The notes under the pieces are model-generated. The model ran no database searches. It saw only the letters and a list, made by a program, of their open reading frames with translations, and was not told where the DNA came from. The translations under genes and the position numbers were made by a program. From an uncultured Lentisphaerota bacterium (GTDB lineage: Bacteria; Verrucomicrobiota; Kiritimatiellia; CAIQIC01), in contig CAIWHP010000199.1 in the NCBI GenBank assembly GCA_903912445.1, positions 1 through 64,000 on the forward strand: a stretch of DNA of 64,000 nucleotides, written 5' to 3'. Of this stretch, positions 18,655 to 26,194 are shown piece by piece (within the stretch, counting starts at the first letter, position 1; each line of letters starts with the position of its first letter).

Positions 18655-19875
18655 ATGAAGAACGTCCATCTCTGCGCCCTGCTGTTCGCATTGGGCACGG
18701 CACAGGCCGAGAACTGGCCCGGCTGGCGCGGGCCGCGCGGGGATGGGAGTTGCGTAGAACCCAATGTGCCCGTGCAGTGGAGTGCCACGAGCAATATCGC
18801 GTGGTGCGCCGAGATCCCCGGCATCGGCCACGGTTCGCCGATCATCTGGGACGACCGTATTTTTCTGCTCACCGCCCTGACGCAAAAGCAGGAGCGCTGC
18901 CTCGTCTGCCTCGACCGTGCCGATGGCAAGCTGCTCTGGCAGCGGACCGTGGTCACCGCGCCGCTCGAGCGCAAGCACGGCCTGAACAGCTTCGCTTCCA
19001 GCACGCCCGTCACCGATGGCCAGCTCGTCTACTGCACCTTCCTCGACCAGACCCAGATGGTCGCCGCCGCCTACGATTACATCGGCAAGCTGCAATGGCT
19101 CGTGAACCCCGGTGTGTTCTCCAGCAAGCACGGGTTCTGCAGCTCGCCCGTTATCTACAAGGACAAGCTCATCATCAACGGCGATCACGACGGCGCTTCC
19201 TATATCGTCGCGCTCGACCGCGCCACGGGCAAGACGCTCTGGAAGATTCCGCGCGAGCACCACACGCGCAGCTACTGCACGCCCATCATCCGCGACCTCG
19301 CCGGCAAGACGCAGCTCATCCTCTCCGGCGACATGACGGTGGCCAGCTATGACCCCGAGACCGGCGCGCGGCACTGGATCATCCAGGGCCCGACCGAGCA
19401 GATGGTCGCCTCGCTGGTCTACAACGAGAAAGCCAACCTCCTCTTCTACACCGGTGGCTTTCCCGAGCTGCACATCCTCGCGATCAAGCCCGACGGCGTC
19501 GGCGATATCACCAAGACGCACATCGCGTGGCGCACGATGAAGGGCGCCGGCTATGTACCCTCGCCAGCCTCGCTCGGCGATTACTTTTTCAACGTCACCG
19601 ATCAGGGCACCTTCTCCAGCTACCGCGCCACCGATGGCGCGATCCAGTGGAGCGAACGCCTCGGCAGCACCCACGCTTCGCTGCTCACGGCCAACGGCCT
19701 CGTCTATACCCTCGCTGACTCCGGCTTGATGACCATCGTCAAACCCGGCCCCACCTTCGACGTCGTCGCCCGGAACGAGATCGGCGAGAAATGCTTCGCC
19801 TCGCCCATCGTCAACCGCGGCCAGCTCTTCCTGCGTAGCGACAAACATCTCTTCTGCATCGGCCAGGCCCGTTGA
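18655..19875 (+). CDS. Secreted PQQ-like beta-propeller repeat protein
   Basis: 406 residues from ATG 18655. The signal peptide ends 'GTAQA' and is followed by 'ENWPGWRGPRGDGSCVEPNV', the usual opening of PVC-group PQQ-like propeller proteins. Repeated blades show the pattern Asp-Arg-x-x-Gly-Lys-x-Leu-Trp ('CLDRADGKLLWQRTVV', 'ALDRATGKTLWKIPRE', 'YRATDGAIQWSERLG'). The family shares the BamB/dehydrogenase propeller fold, but most such proteins have no proven quinone cofactor or reaction. Last gene of the + strand run that starts at 9784; 530 bp of repeat-bearing DNA follow. Confidence 0.85.
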   Translation: MKNVHLCALLFALGTAQAENWPGWRGPRGDGSCVEPNVPVQWSATSNIAWCAEIPGIGHGSPIIWDDRIFLLTALTQKQERCLVCLDRADGKLLWQRTVVTAPLERKHGLNSFASSTPVTDGQLVYCTFLDQTQMVAAAYDYIGKLQWLVNPGVFSSKHGFCSSPVIYKDKLIINGDHDGASYIVALDRATGKTLWKIPREHHTRSYCTPIIRDLAGKTQLILSGDMTVASYDPETGARHWIIQGPTEQMVASLVYNEKANLLFYTGGFPELHILAIKPDGVGDITKTHIAWRTMKGAGYVPSPASLGDYFFNVTDQGTFSSYRATDGAIQWSERLGSTHASLLTANGLVYTLADSGLMTIVKPGPTFDVVARNEIGEKCFASPIVNRGQLFLRSDKHLFCIGQAR

Positions 19876-20407
19876 TCTGTTTTTCTGTAGGGGCGCAGAC
19901 TTGCTGCGCCCGCTCCCGGAGAATGATTTGCCGGCAAGTGCCCTGCTGTGGACAGGGCTTTCCCGGCTTCGTGCGGCGCTACGCCGGGGCAAGCCAGCCC
20001 CGCGCACCCCGGCGGAATTAGAAAGAAAAACAGCCGCGGATTGCTTGCAGCACAGGGCTGGTAGGGCGCTCGCGCCGCGAGCGCCGGGATGAAGCCAAGA
20101 GGTCGCGCTCGGAATAACTGTTGTCGACCAAGGGGCGCAGAGCCACGCCCTTCACACGTTGGCTACCGCGCGGCGGGCGCGGCGGTTCGACAAGTTCACC
20201 GCAGGCGCGCCCGCCCTGCCCGAAGCATCACGCCTTCGTCCGTTGTGTCGCTTGCGCTCGCGCGTGGTTGTCAACCCGCTTGGCAGCACGCCCCATCCTT
20301 GGCGCAAGATCAAGCCTTGGGAAAATCCGGGGCAACTTTCCCAAGGCTTGGAAGCAACACCAGCACCTGTTGCGCGGGAACGGCTGGTCCGCTTCAGCCC
20401 GCGCAGC
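19876..20407. repeat. Gap between convergent genes with hairpins and CCAA dyad pair
   Basis: No gene is supported. Hairpin GGGCGCAgacttgcTGCGCCC lies at about 19894-19913 and a second, GGCGCTCGCG/GAGCGCC, at 20065-20085. The dyad pair is TCAAGCCTTGG (20310-20320) and CCAAGGCTTGG (20341-20351), centres 31 bp apart. This is one of the two dyad loci not lying ahead of a gene on the same strand; transcription converges here, so a role in ending or insulating transcripts is possible. Confidence 0.75.
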
Positions 20408-21835
20408 TTAGGCGAGCCACTTGGTACGCAAGGGCAGATGAATGAAGCGATCGGCTTCGGGGCAGCCTTTGGCTTTCAGGTTTTCGCTGTCCCACTCGAT
20501 GGTGCGGCCGGCGCGCAGGGCCACGACGCCGGTCATGCCGAACTCGGCGGCGCGGGCGGCGATGTCGAAGCTCTGGAAGGTCTTCGGTCCGCCTTGGCAC
20601 GCGGTGAGCCATTCGAGCATGTGGTTCTGCTGCGGGCAGCGCGGATAGACGACCGGCACGGGCTTGGCGGCCTCGTGATCGAGCACGCCGCGACACTTGG
20701 CGCTCTTGTCGTCCTTGAGCCGCATGACGCCACCGACGCCCCACGCGTCGGAACGCAGGATGCCTTTCTCGCCGACGAACAGCACGCCGTTGTTGGGCAC
20801 TTCGCCGTACGTCGCCTTGAGGTCGGCGGTCAGATTGTCCGGCGGGGCGGCCTTCTCGCCGTCGTGCCACCAGACGCTCACGGGGTCGAACGTTTCGCGC
20901 GCGGCGAAATCCCAGCGATAGGTGGTGGCAGAGGGATAGCTGTCCTTGATCGGCTCGTGGCATTCGACCGCGATGCGGATAGGCGGGCCGAGTTTGAGCG
21001 CGCGCAAGGGCAGGTTGTGGGCGTGGGCGCCCATGTCGGCGAGATGGCCATCGCCGAACTCGAACCAGCGGCCCCACTTCAGGCAGCCGCCTAGATAATA
21101 ATCCTTGAACGGCAGCAGCCGCGACGGCCCGCACCAGAAGTCCCAGTTCAGCCCTTCGGGCATGGGATCGGCGGTCATGTTGATCGCCTCGCTCGTCGGG
21201 AAGAAGCGGTTGATCCAGCAGTGGACCTCGCGGACCTGGCCGAGCACGCCCGCCTGGATGAGTTCCATGCTGCGGCGGAACGTCTCGGTGGCGCCGCCCT
21301 GCGTGCCGATCTGCGTGGCGACTTTGCAACTGGGCATCATCTTGGCGATCTCGCGCGCCTCGGCGGCGCTGTGGGCGAGCGGCTTCTCGCAATAGACGTG
21401 CTTGCCCGCTTGCAGGCAGAGCTTGGTCATCGTCAGGTGCCAGTGCTGGCCGGAGGCGATGATGATCGCGTCCACGTTTTTTTCCGTTGCGATCAGCTTG
21501 CGGTAATCATCGTAGACCTTCGTCTTCTCGAGCGCTGTGGCCATGGCACTGCTGCCTTTGCTCTTCTTGCCATTCCGACCCTCGCCCGATTTCAGCCGGG
21601 CGATTTGCTTGGCATTCACATCGCACATGGCGACGATGTTGTGGCCTTCCTGGATCACCGCCGGCAACAGCTGGCCGCTGCGGTTGCCGCAGCCGAGGAT
21701 GGCGATGTTGAGCTTGTTGTTGGCCGCGCCACGCACGCCCGAGGGCAGGATGAGCGGGGCGGCGAACGCGGCCAGACCGGCCGCGCCGGTGCGCTTGAGG
21801 AACGTACGGCGGGAGAGGTTGGACAGTGCTTGCAT
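20408..21835 (-). CDS. Tat-exported Gfo/Idh/MocA family oxidoreductase
   Basis: 475 residues from ATG 21835, chosen because it starts a twin-arginine signal ('SRRTFLKRTGAAGLAAFAAP'). The Rossmann domain begins 'NIAILGCGNRSGQLLPAVIQ', a GxGxxx nucleotide site; 'HVYCEKPLAHSAAEAREI' contains the family's Glu-Lys-Pro catalytic lysine motif. The C-terminal half is the alpha/beta dimerisation/substrate domain ('GLNWDFWCGPSRLLPFKDYY'). Members of this exported subfamily probably hold NAD(P) tightly and act on sugars, as in the GFOR-type enzymes; the substrate is unknown here. It is downstream of, and 32 bp from, the epimerase-like gene, so the two likely form an operon. Confidence 0.9.
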   Translation of the reverse strand: MQALSNLSRRTFLKRTGAAGLAAFAAPLILPSGVRGAANNKLNIAILGCGNRSGQLLPAVIQEGHNIVAMCDVNAKQIARLKSGEGRNGKKSKGSSAMATALEKTKVYDDYRKLIATEKNVDAIIIASGQHWHLTMTKLCLQAGKHVYCEKPLAHSAAEAREIAKMMPSCKVATQIGTQGGATETFRRSMELIQAGVLGQVREVHCWINRFFPTSEAINMTADPMPEGLNWDFWCGPSRLLPFKDYYLGGCLKWGRWFEFGDGHLADMGAHAHNLPLRALKLGPPIRIAVECHEPIKDSYPSATTYRWDFAARETFDPVSVWWHDGEKAAPPDNLTADLKATYGEVPNNGVLFVGEKGILRSDAWGVGGVMRLKDDKSAKCRGVLDHEAAKPVPVVYPRCPQQNHMLEWLTACQGGPKTFQSFDIAARAAEFGMTGVVALRAGRTIEWDSENLKAKGCPEADRFIHLPLRTKWLA

Positions 21836-21867
21836 GGCGGTGGCCTCCGTTAGGGTTCCTTTGCGGA

Positions 21868-22779
21868 TCAGGCCAGCGCGGCCTTGCAATATTGGACGCA
21901 CTTGCCCACTTCCGCGACGGAGGTGGACCCGGCTGGGATCTTGTATTCGAGCTCGATGTCCGCCGGGAAGGTCCATTTCTCCTTGCGCATCAGCTGCAGG
22001 ATTTCCTTGATCGGCGTCTTGCCCTCGCCCCACGGCAGGTTGCCGCCCTCGGCGGTCCGGTCCTTGAGGTGCAGGCTGACGATGCGGTCGTGGTATTTCT
22101 CGATCACCGGGATGGGCGACTTGCCCTTGGTGCCGGCGAAGTAGTGGCCGACGTCGAAGTTAAACCCGATGTACTGGCCGCAGTCGAGGAGGGGATCCAG
22201 CTTGTCCATGATCGGATAGTTGGTCGTGTGGTTGTGGAAGGCCACCCAGATTTTGTGTTTGTCCGCGAACGGCGCCAGTTTCTTCGCCATCGGTTCCGAA
22301 CGCTCGAGGGTGATGCCCATGCAGCCCAGCGCCTTGGCCATGCGGAAGTTGAAATCGATTTCCTCGTCGGACTGGCCGAAGCCCGTCTTGTGGATGTGGA
22401 TGTTGATGCCAGCCTCGTTATACAGCTTGCGCAGTTCCGCGCACTTCGCCAGCTGTGCTTCGCGCTCCGCGTCAGTTGGCTTGCCCTTGGGCTGCCCTTT
22501 TTTGCCGCCGCCGATGCCCGCATAGGCCTGGATCGGCCCACCCATCAATTCCACTTCGCTCAGGCCGTCTTCGAGCAGGGCCTTGAGCGTATCCTCGGCC
22601 GTGTTGATGCCGCCGCGGTAGCTGTAGGTGATGCAGCCGATGCGCACGCCGTTGAAGACGGAGCAGGGCTTGCCCGCCGCCGCCGCGCGCCGTGGCAGGA
22701 GCGTGCAGGCGGCCAAGGCGGCCGCGCTGCCGAGAAACGCGCGCCGGGTCGTCAGGATACTGGTCATCGTTGTTTCCAT
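21868..22779 (-). CDS. Exported sugar phosphate isomerase/epimerase-like protein
   Basis: 303 residues from ATG 22779, chosen for an AGGA site 5-6 bases ahead; an ATG at 22767 is an alternative. A double-arginine, Tat-like signal ('TRRAFLGSAAALAACTLLP') is followed by an AP-endonuclease-2-type TIM barrel: 'DTLKALLEDGLSEVELMGGP', 'CMGITLERSEPMAKKLAPFA', 'KIWVAFHNHTTNYPIMD', 'IGFNFDVGHYFAGTKG', 'DRIVSLHLKDRTAEGGNLPW'. The His/Asp/Glu residues in these strands are the metal ligands of the family. Known relatives isomerise or epimerise free or keto sugars. Export through Tat fits metal loading in the cytoplasm. Probable partner of the neighbouring oxidoreductase. Confidence 0.88.
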   Translation of the reverse strand: METTMTSILTTRRAFLGSAAALAACTLLPRRAAAAGKPCSVFNGVRIGCITYSYRGGINTAEDTLKALLEDGLSEVELMGGPIQAYAGIGGGKKGQPKGKPTDAEREAQLAKCAELRKLYNEAGINIHIHKTGFGQSDEEIDFNFRMAKALGCMGITLERSEPMAKKLAPFADKHKIWVAFHNHTTNYPIMDKLDPLLDCGQYIGFNFDVGHYFAGTKGKSPIPVIEKYHDRIVSLHLKDRTAEGGNLPWGEGKTPIKEILQLMRKEKWTFPADIELEYKIPAGSTSVAEVGKCVQYCKAALA

Positions 22780-22959
22780 GGGGTTCCTATTATCTCTGGT
22801 TGGGTTGGGGTTCATCTGCATCCAGTGCAGCCGGTTTGTCAGCGTCAAGCGGGTATAAAATCATCGCGCGCATTTTCCCGCGCCCCGCAGCAGAGTCAAG
22901 GACAACTTTCCCGCAGAAGCAGGATTGGAAAATCCGCCCACACCCGCTACGTTACGCGC

Positions 22960-23679
22960 ATGACCTCTCCAACCAAACGCGGCAAGGGCAGGAGCAAAAC
23001 CGCTGTCCCGGTGCTCGCACCGGCGACGCTGGCGTTCCTTGTCGACCTGAAGAAGCACAACAACCGCGCGTGGTTCGCCGCGAACCGCAAGCGCTATGAG
23101 ACCGCGCGCGCCGACTTCATCCAGCTCGTGGATGCGCTCATCGCCGGCATCGCCCACCGCGAGCCGCGCCTGCTCGAGCTCGATCCGGCCGACTGCATCT
23201 TCCGCATCAACCACGACACGCGCTTCTCGCACCACAAGGAACCCTACAAGGTCCACTTCGGTGCGTTCATCACCGACCGCGGCCGCAAGGTGGACCGCGC
23301 CGGCTATTACATCCACGTCGAGCCCGGCGCGTGCCTGGTGGCGGGCGGGCTCTATATGCCGCCGGCGCCCGCGCTCAACGCCATCCGCCGCGCGATCCTC
23401 GCCGACGCGCCCGCGCTCCGCAAAATCATCGGGCAGAAAAAGTTCATGGCTTCATTCGGCAAGGAGTTGCCGGGCGCCAAGTTGAAGACTGCGCCGCGCG
23501 ATGTGGCCAAGGACCATCCCGATGTGGACCTGCTGCGGCTCAAGAGCTACGAGGTCGCCTGCGAGCTGCCCGACCGCCGCGCGCTTGCCGCCAACTTCGT
23601 CAAGACGGCGACGGACTACTTCGTGACGATGTATCCCTATGTCGCGTGGCTGAACAAGGCCCTCGACCGCTTCCGCTGA
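22960..23679 (+). CDS. DUF2461 family protein
   Basis: 239 residues, ATG 22960. A basic N-terminus is followed by the DUF2461 (TIGR02453) signature: 'FLVDLKKHNNRAWFAANRKR' near residue 25, 'FRINHDTRFSHHKEPYKVHF' near residue 85, and 'GYYIHVEPGACLVAGGLYMP' near residue 118. Length is usual for the family. No signal peptide or membrane helix. Function is not established. It is a lone gene between two minus-strand operons. Confidence 0.92.
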   Translation: MTSPTKRGKGRSKTAVPVLAPATLAFLVDLKKHNNRAWFAANRKRYETARADFIQLVDALIAGIAHREPRLLELDPADCIFRINHDTRFSHHKEPYKVHFGAFITDRGRKVDRAGYYIHVEPGACLVAGGLYMPPAPALNAIRRAILADAPALRKIIGQKKFMASFGKELPGAKLKTAPRDVAKDHPDVDLLRLKSYEVACELPDRRALAANFVKTATDYFVTMYPYVAWLNKALDRFR

Positions 23680-23719
23680 ACCCCTGCCGCGGATGGGAAA
23701 CAGGGGATGCGCAGGACGT

Positions 23720-26179
23720 TCAGGGTGACGCTTGGGGCCAGAGTGAACGCCAATAAGCTTGGTCCATGGCGAAGGGGTCGAGCTTTTCCTTGGCGAGGTC
23801 GAAGGCCGCGGGCAGCAGGCCGAAGCGTTTCATCTCGCGCACGTATTGCGGGTTGGGCTTCCAGCCCGGCGCGCCCCACGGCGGGCGCGCGTCGAAGAGC
23901 GCCTTGCCGCTTTGGAGGGAGGCCAGCAGCTTCACATAGTCCGGATCGCTCTTGGCCGTGAAGATCGCCTTGCCACAGCGGCCGTAACCGCCCGCCTCCT
24001 TGGCGAGCGGGGCCAGCAGTAAGCTGGACGTCTCAGGCTGTGTGTAGTTCACCAGCATGGTGGTGTCGAACAGGCGCGCGGGATCGTTCGGGATGACGGT
24101 CCGCTCGTAGGCCCCCGTGGGGTGTCCGGCCAGCTTGCGCTCCTTGTTGTGGCGTATCTCCCAGTTGAAAGGAATACCGGTGACATTGCGGTCGGCGGTG
24201 TTCTGGTGGCACTCGAAGCAGCGGCGTTTGAAGACCTCGTGACCTTCCCCAAGAAATTTGAAACCTGCGTGGCCGTAGTAGTTCTGCTCCTCGGTGTTGC
24301 GCAGTGCGGCGTAGCTGCCGCCGTAGGGCGCAGCGGCCTCGATCCAGAGCCAGACGGTGCGCCAGTCCTCGGGCGAAACCTTGATGCCCTTGTGGCCGCC
24401 GGAGAGCCGGCCGAGCAGGGGGCTGGCGGCGCTGCCGATGCTGCGCGGTGGTTGGTTGCCGAGGCCGTTGCGGCCGTCCATGAACTCGCGGCGGAGGATG
24501 AGCGCCATGTAGGCGTTGCTGAAATGGGCCGCCTGGGCGGCGACGAGATTGAGGTTGCCGGCGCGCTGCTGCGGATTGTGGCAGGTGACGCAGTGGCGGT
24601 TGAGGATGGGCTGCACGTCGCGCTGGAAATCGAGGACGTCCGGAAAGCCCGTGAACGGTTGAATGGTCGATGGCGGCCGCTGCAGCGCCTGAAGCGTGCC
24701 CGCATGATGGTCAACACCGGCGGCGCCGGCGCGCTCCTCGTGGCAGCCGACGCACGTGAAGGTCTCGCCGGGCATGAGATTGGCGAAGCTCTGCATGCGT
24801 TTCACGGACAGGTCGTTGGCATCCAGCGAAACGAAAAAGAGCGGACGCCCGGCCGGCGCGATGAACGAGGCGCTGCCATCGGCCTCGACCGGTACGGTGC
24901 CGAGCACCCGTTCGAGGTTGAACGAGCCGGTGAAAGTGGTGAGGTCCATGCCGCCGCTGAAGTTTACCGGCTTGGGCAGGGGTTCGAGCACGAGGAGTTT
25001 TTTCACGTCGCCCCGTTTGACGCCCGCCATGTTGCGGCCCGCGTAGACATCCACGAGCACGAATTGGCCGGTGGCGGTTTCCACTTTTCGCCGGCTGGGG
25101 ATGATCGGCTCACGCGGCCGGGGGCGCAGGATGCGCGGCTCATGGACCGCCACCTCAGGGTCGGTGTAGAGCGTCTGTTCCTTGCCCGCGCGGTTCATGA
25201 GGATGAGCTGTTTGCCGCGCGCCATCAGGAAGAGATCTTGCGAGAGCGGCTGCGGGTCCCGGATGCTGCCCTTGTCGCTCAGGCGGCGCGCGGAGGCTTC
25301 GTGGTCGGGCCCTTCGCGCGGCGAGACCAGGGTGGCGAATCCGGCGTGCTCGTTGGCTCCGTGACCGGGCGAGAAACTGGCGATGACCTCGTGCGTGCCC
25401 GGCACAGGCTGCGCGTCGATCATCACCGTCCACGAATGCATGTTGCCGAAGAAGACGTTGACGCCCGTGCCGTCGGGATTCATGGTCCAGAGGTGGTGGT
25501 ATTCAACCTGGGAGCGATCAACGTATTCCCAGCGCATGTAGAGGAGGCGGCCGTCGGGCATGACGGCGGGCGTGTTGTCGTGTTCGATGTTCGCGGAGAG
25601 CGTGGTGATCCCGGTGCCGTCCGGTTTGCAGCGATGCAGCGTACCGACCTGCGTGTACCAGCAGCTTACCCAGCGTTTGCACCGGGTGGAGACGAAGACG
25701 ATGTCGCCATCGGGCAAGCGGCAGGGCTCGAAGTCGTCCCACGGTCCGTCGGTGAGCTGCCGCAGGGCGGAGCCGTCGGACTGCATTTCGTAGAGGTGAT
25801 AGTAATCGGTGCCGGCCGGGCGATAGGAGAACAGCAGGGTGTGGCCGTCATAGTCCACGTGGGGATCGCGGATGCTGCCGCCCTTGGCATCTAGCAAGAC
25901 GGTCTTCGCGTGTGTGCGCAGGTTGTAACGATAGAGCATGCCTTTGTCGGGCTGGCCGTTGCCGGCGTAGGCTTTCTTGCCGGTGTCGTCGCAGTAGTAG
26001 CCGATGTTGGCGTACCAGTGGCTGTCGTTGTAGGCCGAACGCGTGCAGAAGACGAGGTCGGTCGCGGCGTTGAGCGGGCCGACCAACGCATCATCCACAA
26101 GATCGGCACGCACGGCAAACAGGATGGCCACACCCAAGGACCCAAGCACGCACAGCCGTCTTTTAATCCCGATGGGCAT
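23720..26179 (-). CDS. HzsA-like secreted protein with three haem c motifs
   Basis: 819 residues with a signal peptide ('LCVLGSLGVAILFAVRA'). Residues ~40-370 are a beta-propeller of TolB/PD40-type blades ('GTDYYHLYEMQSDGSALRQL', 'HLWTMNPDGTGVNVFF'). The C-terminal half holds three CxxCH haem c motifs: CVGCH (residues 476-480), CVTCH (530-534) and CFECH (654-658). This propeller-plus-cytochrome layout matches the family named after the hydrazine synthase alpha subunit, which is widespread in PVC bacteria that do not make hydrazine. No other hydrazine-cycle gene is seen, so an electron-transfer or redox enzyme role on another substrate is more likely. It is last of the minus-strand set and lies 15 bp after the PPC gene. 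Confidence 0.87.
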   Translation of the reverse strand: MPIGIKRRLCVLGSLGVAILFAVRADLVDDALVGPLNAATDLVFCTRSAYNDSHWYANIGYYCDDTGKKAYAGNGQPDKGMLYRYNLRTHAKTVLLDAKGGSIRDPHVDYDGHTLLFSYRPAGTDYYHLYEMQSDGSALRQLTDGPWDDFEPCRLPDGDIVFVSTRCKRWVSCWYTQVGTLHRCKPDGTGITTLSANIEHDNTPAVMPDGRLLYMRWEYVDRSQVEYHHLWTMNPDGTGVNVFFGNMHSWTVMIDAQPVPGTHEVIASFSPGHGANEHAGFATLVSPREGPDHEASARRLSDKGSIRDPQPLSQDLFLMARGKQLILMNRAGKEQTLYTDPEVAVHEPRILRPRPREPIIPSRRKVETATGQFVLVDVYAGRNMAGVKRGDVKKLLVLEPLPKPVNFSGGMDLTTFTGSFNLERVLGTVPVEADGSASFIAPAGRPLFFVSLDANDLSVKRMQSFANLMPGETFTCVGCHEERAGAAGVDHHAGTLQALQRPPSTIQPFTGFPDVLDFQRDVQPILNRHCVTCHNPQQRAGNLNLVAAQAAHFSNAYMALILRREFMDGRNGLGNQPPRSIGSAASPLLGRLSGGHKGIKVSPEDWRTVWLWIEAAAPYGGSYAALRNTEEQNYYGHAGFKFLGEGHEVFKRRCFECHQNTADRNVTGIPFNWEIRHNKERKLAGHPTGAYERTVIPNDPARLFDTTMLVNYTQPETSSLLLAPLAKEAGGYGRCGKAIFTAKSDPDYVKLLASLQSGKALFDARPPWGAPGWKPNPQYVREMKRFGLLPAAFDLAKEKLDPFAMDQAYWRSLWPQASP

Positions 26180-26194
26180 GGTGATGGGGGGCGC

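Noticed and set aside
9784-19875. DUF1549/1553 and PPC genes as a respiratory cytochrome cluster
   Set aside because: No CxxCH motif was seen in any protein of the + strand copy; only the minus-strand HzsA-like protein has haem motifs.
23720-26179. Anammox-type hydrazine synthase
   Set aside because: Only the alpha-type architecture is present; no beta/gamma subunit or hydrazine dehydrogenase is nearby, and the family is widespread in bacteria without anammox.
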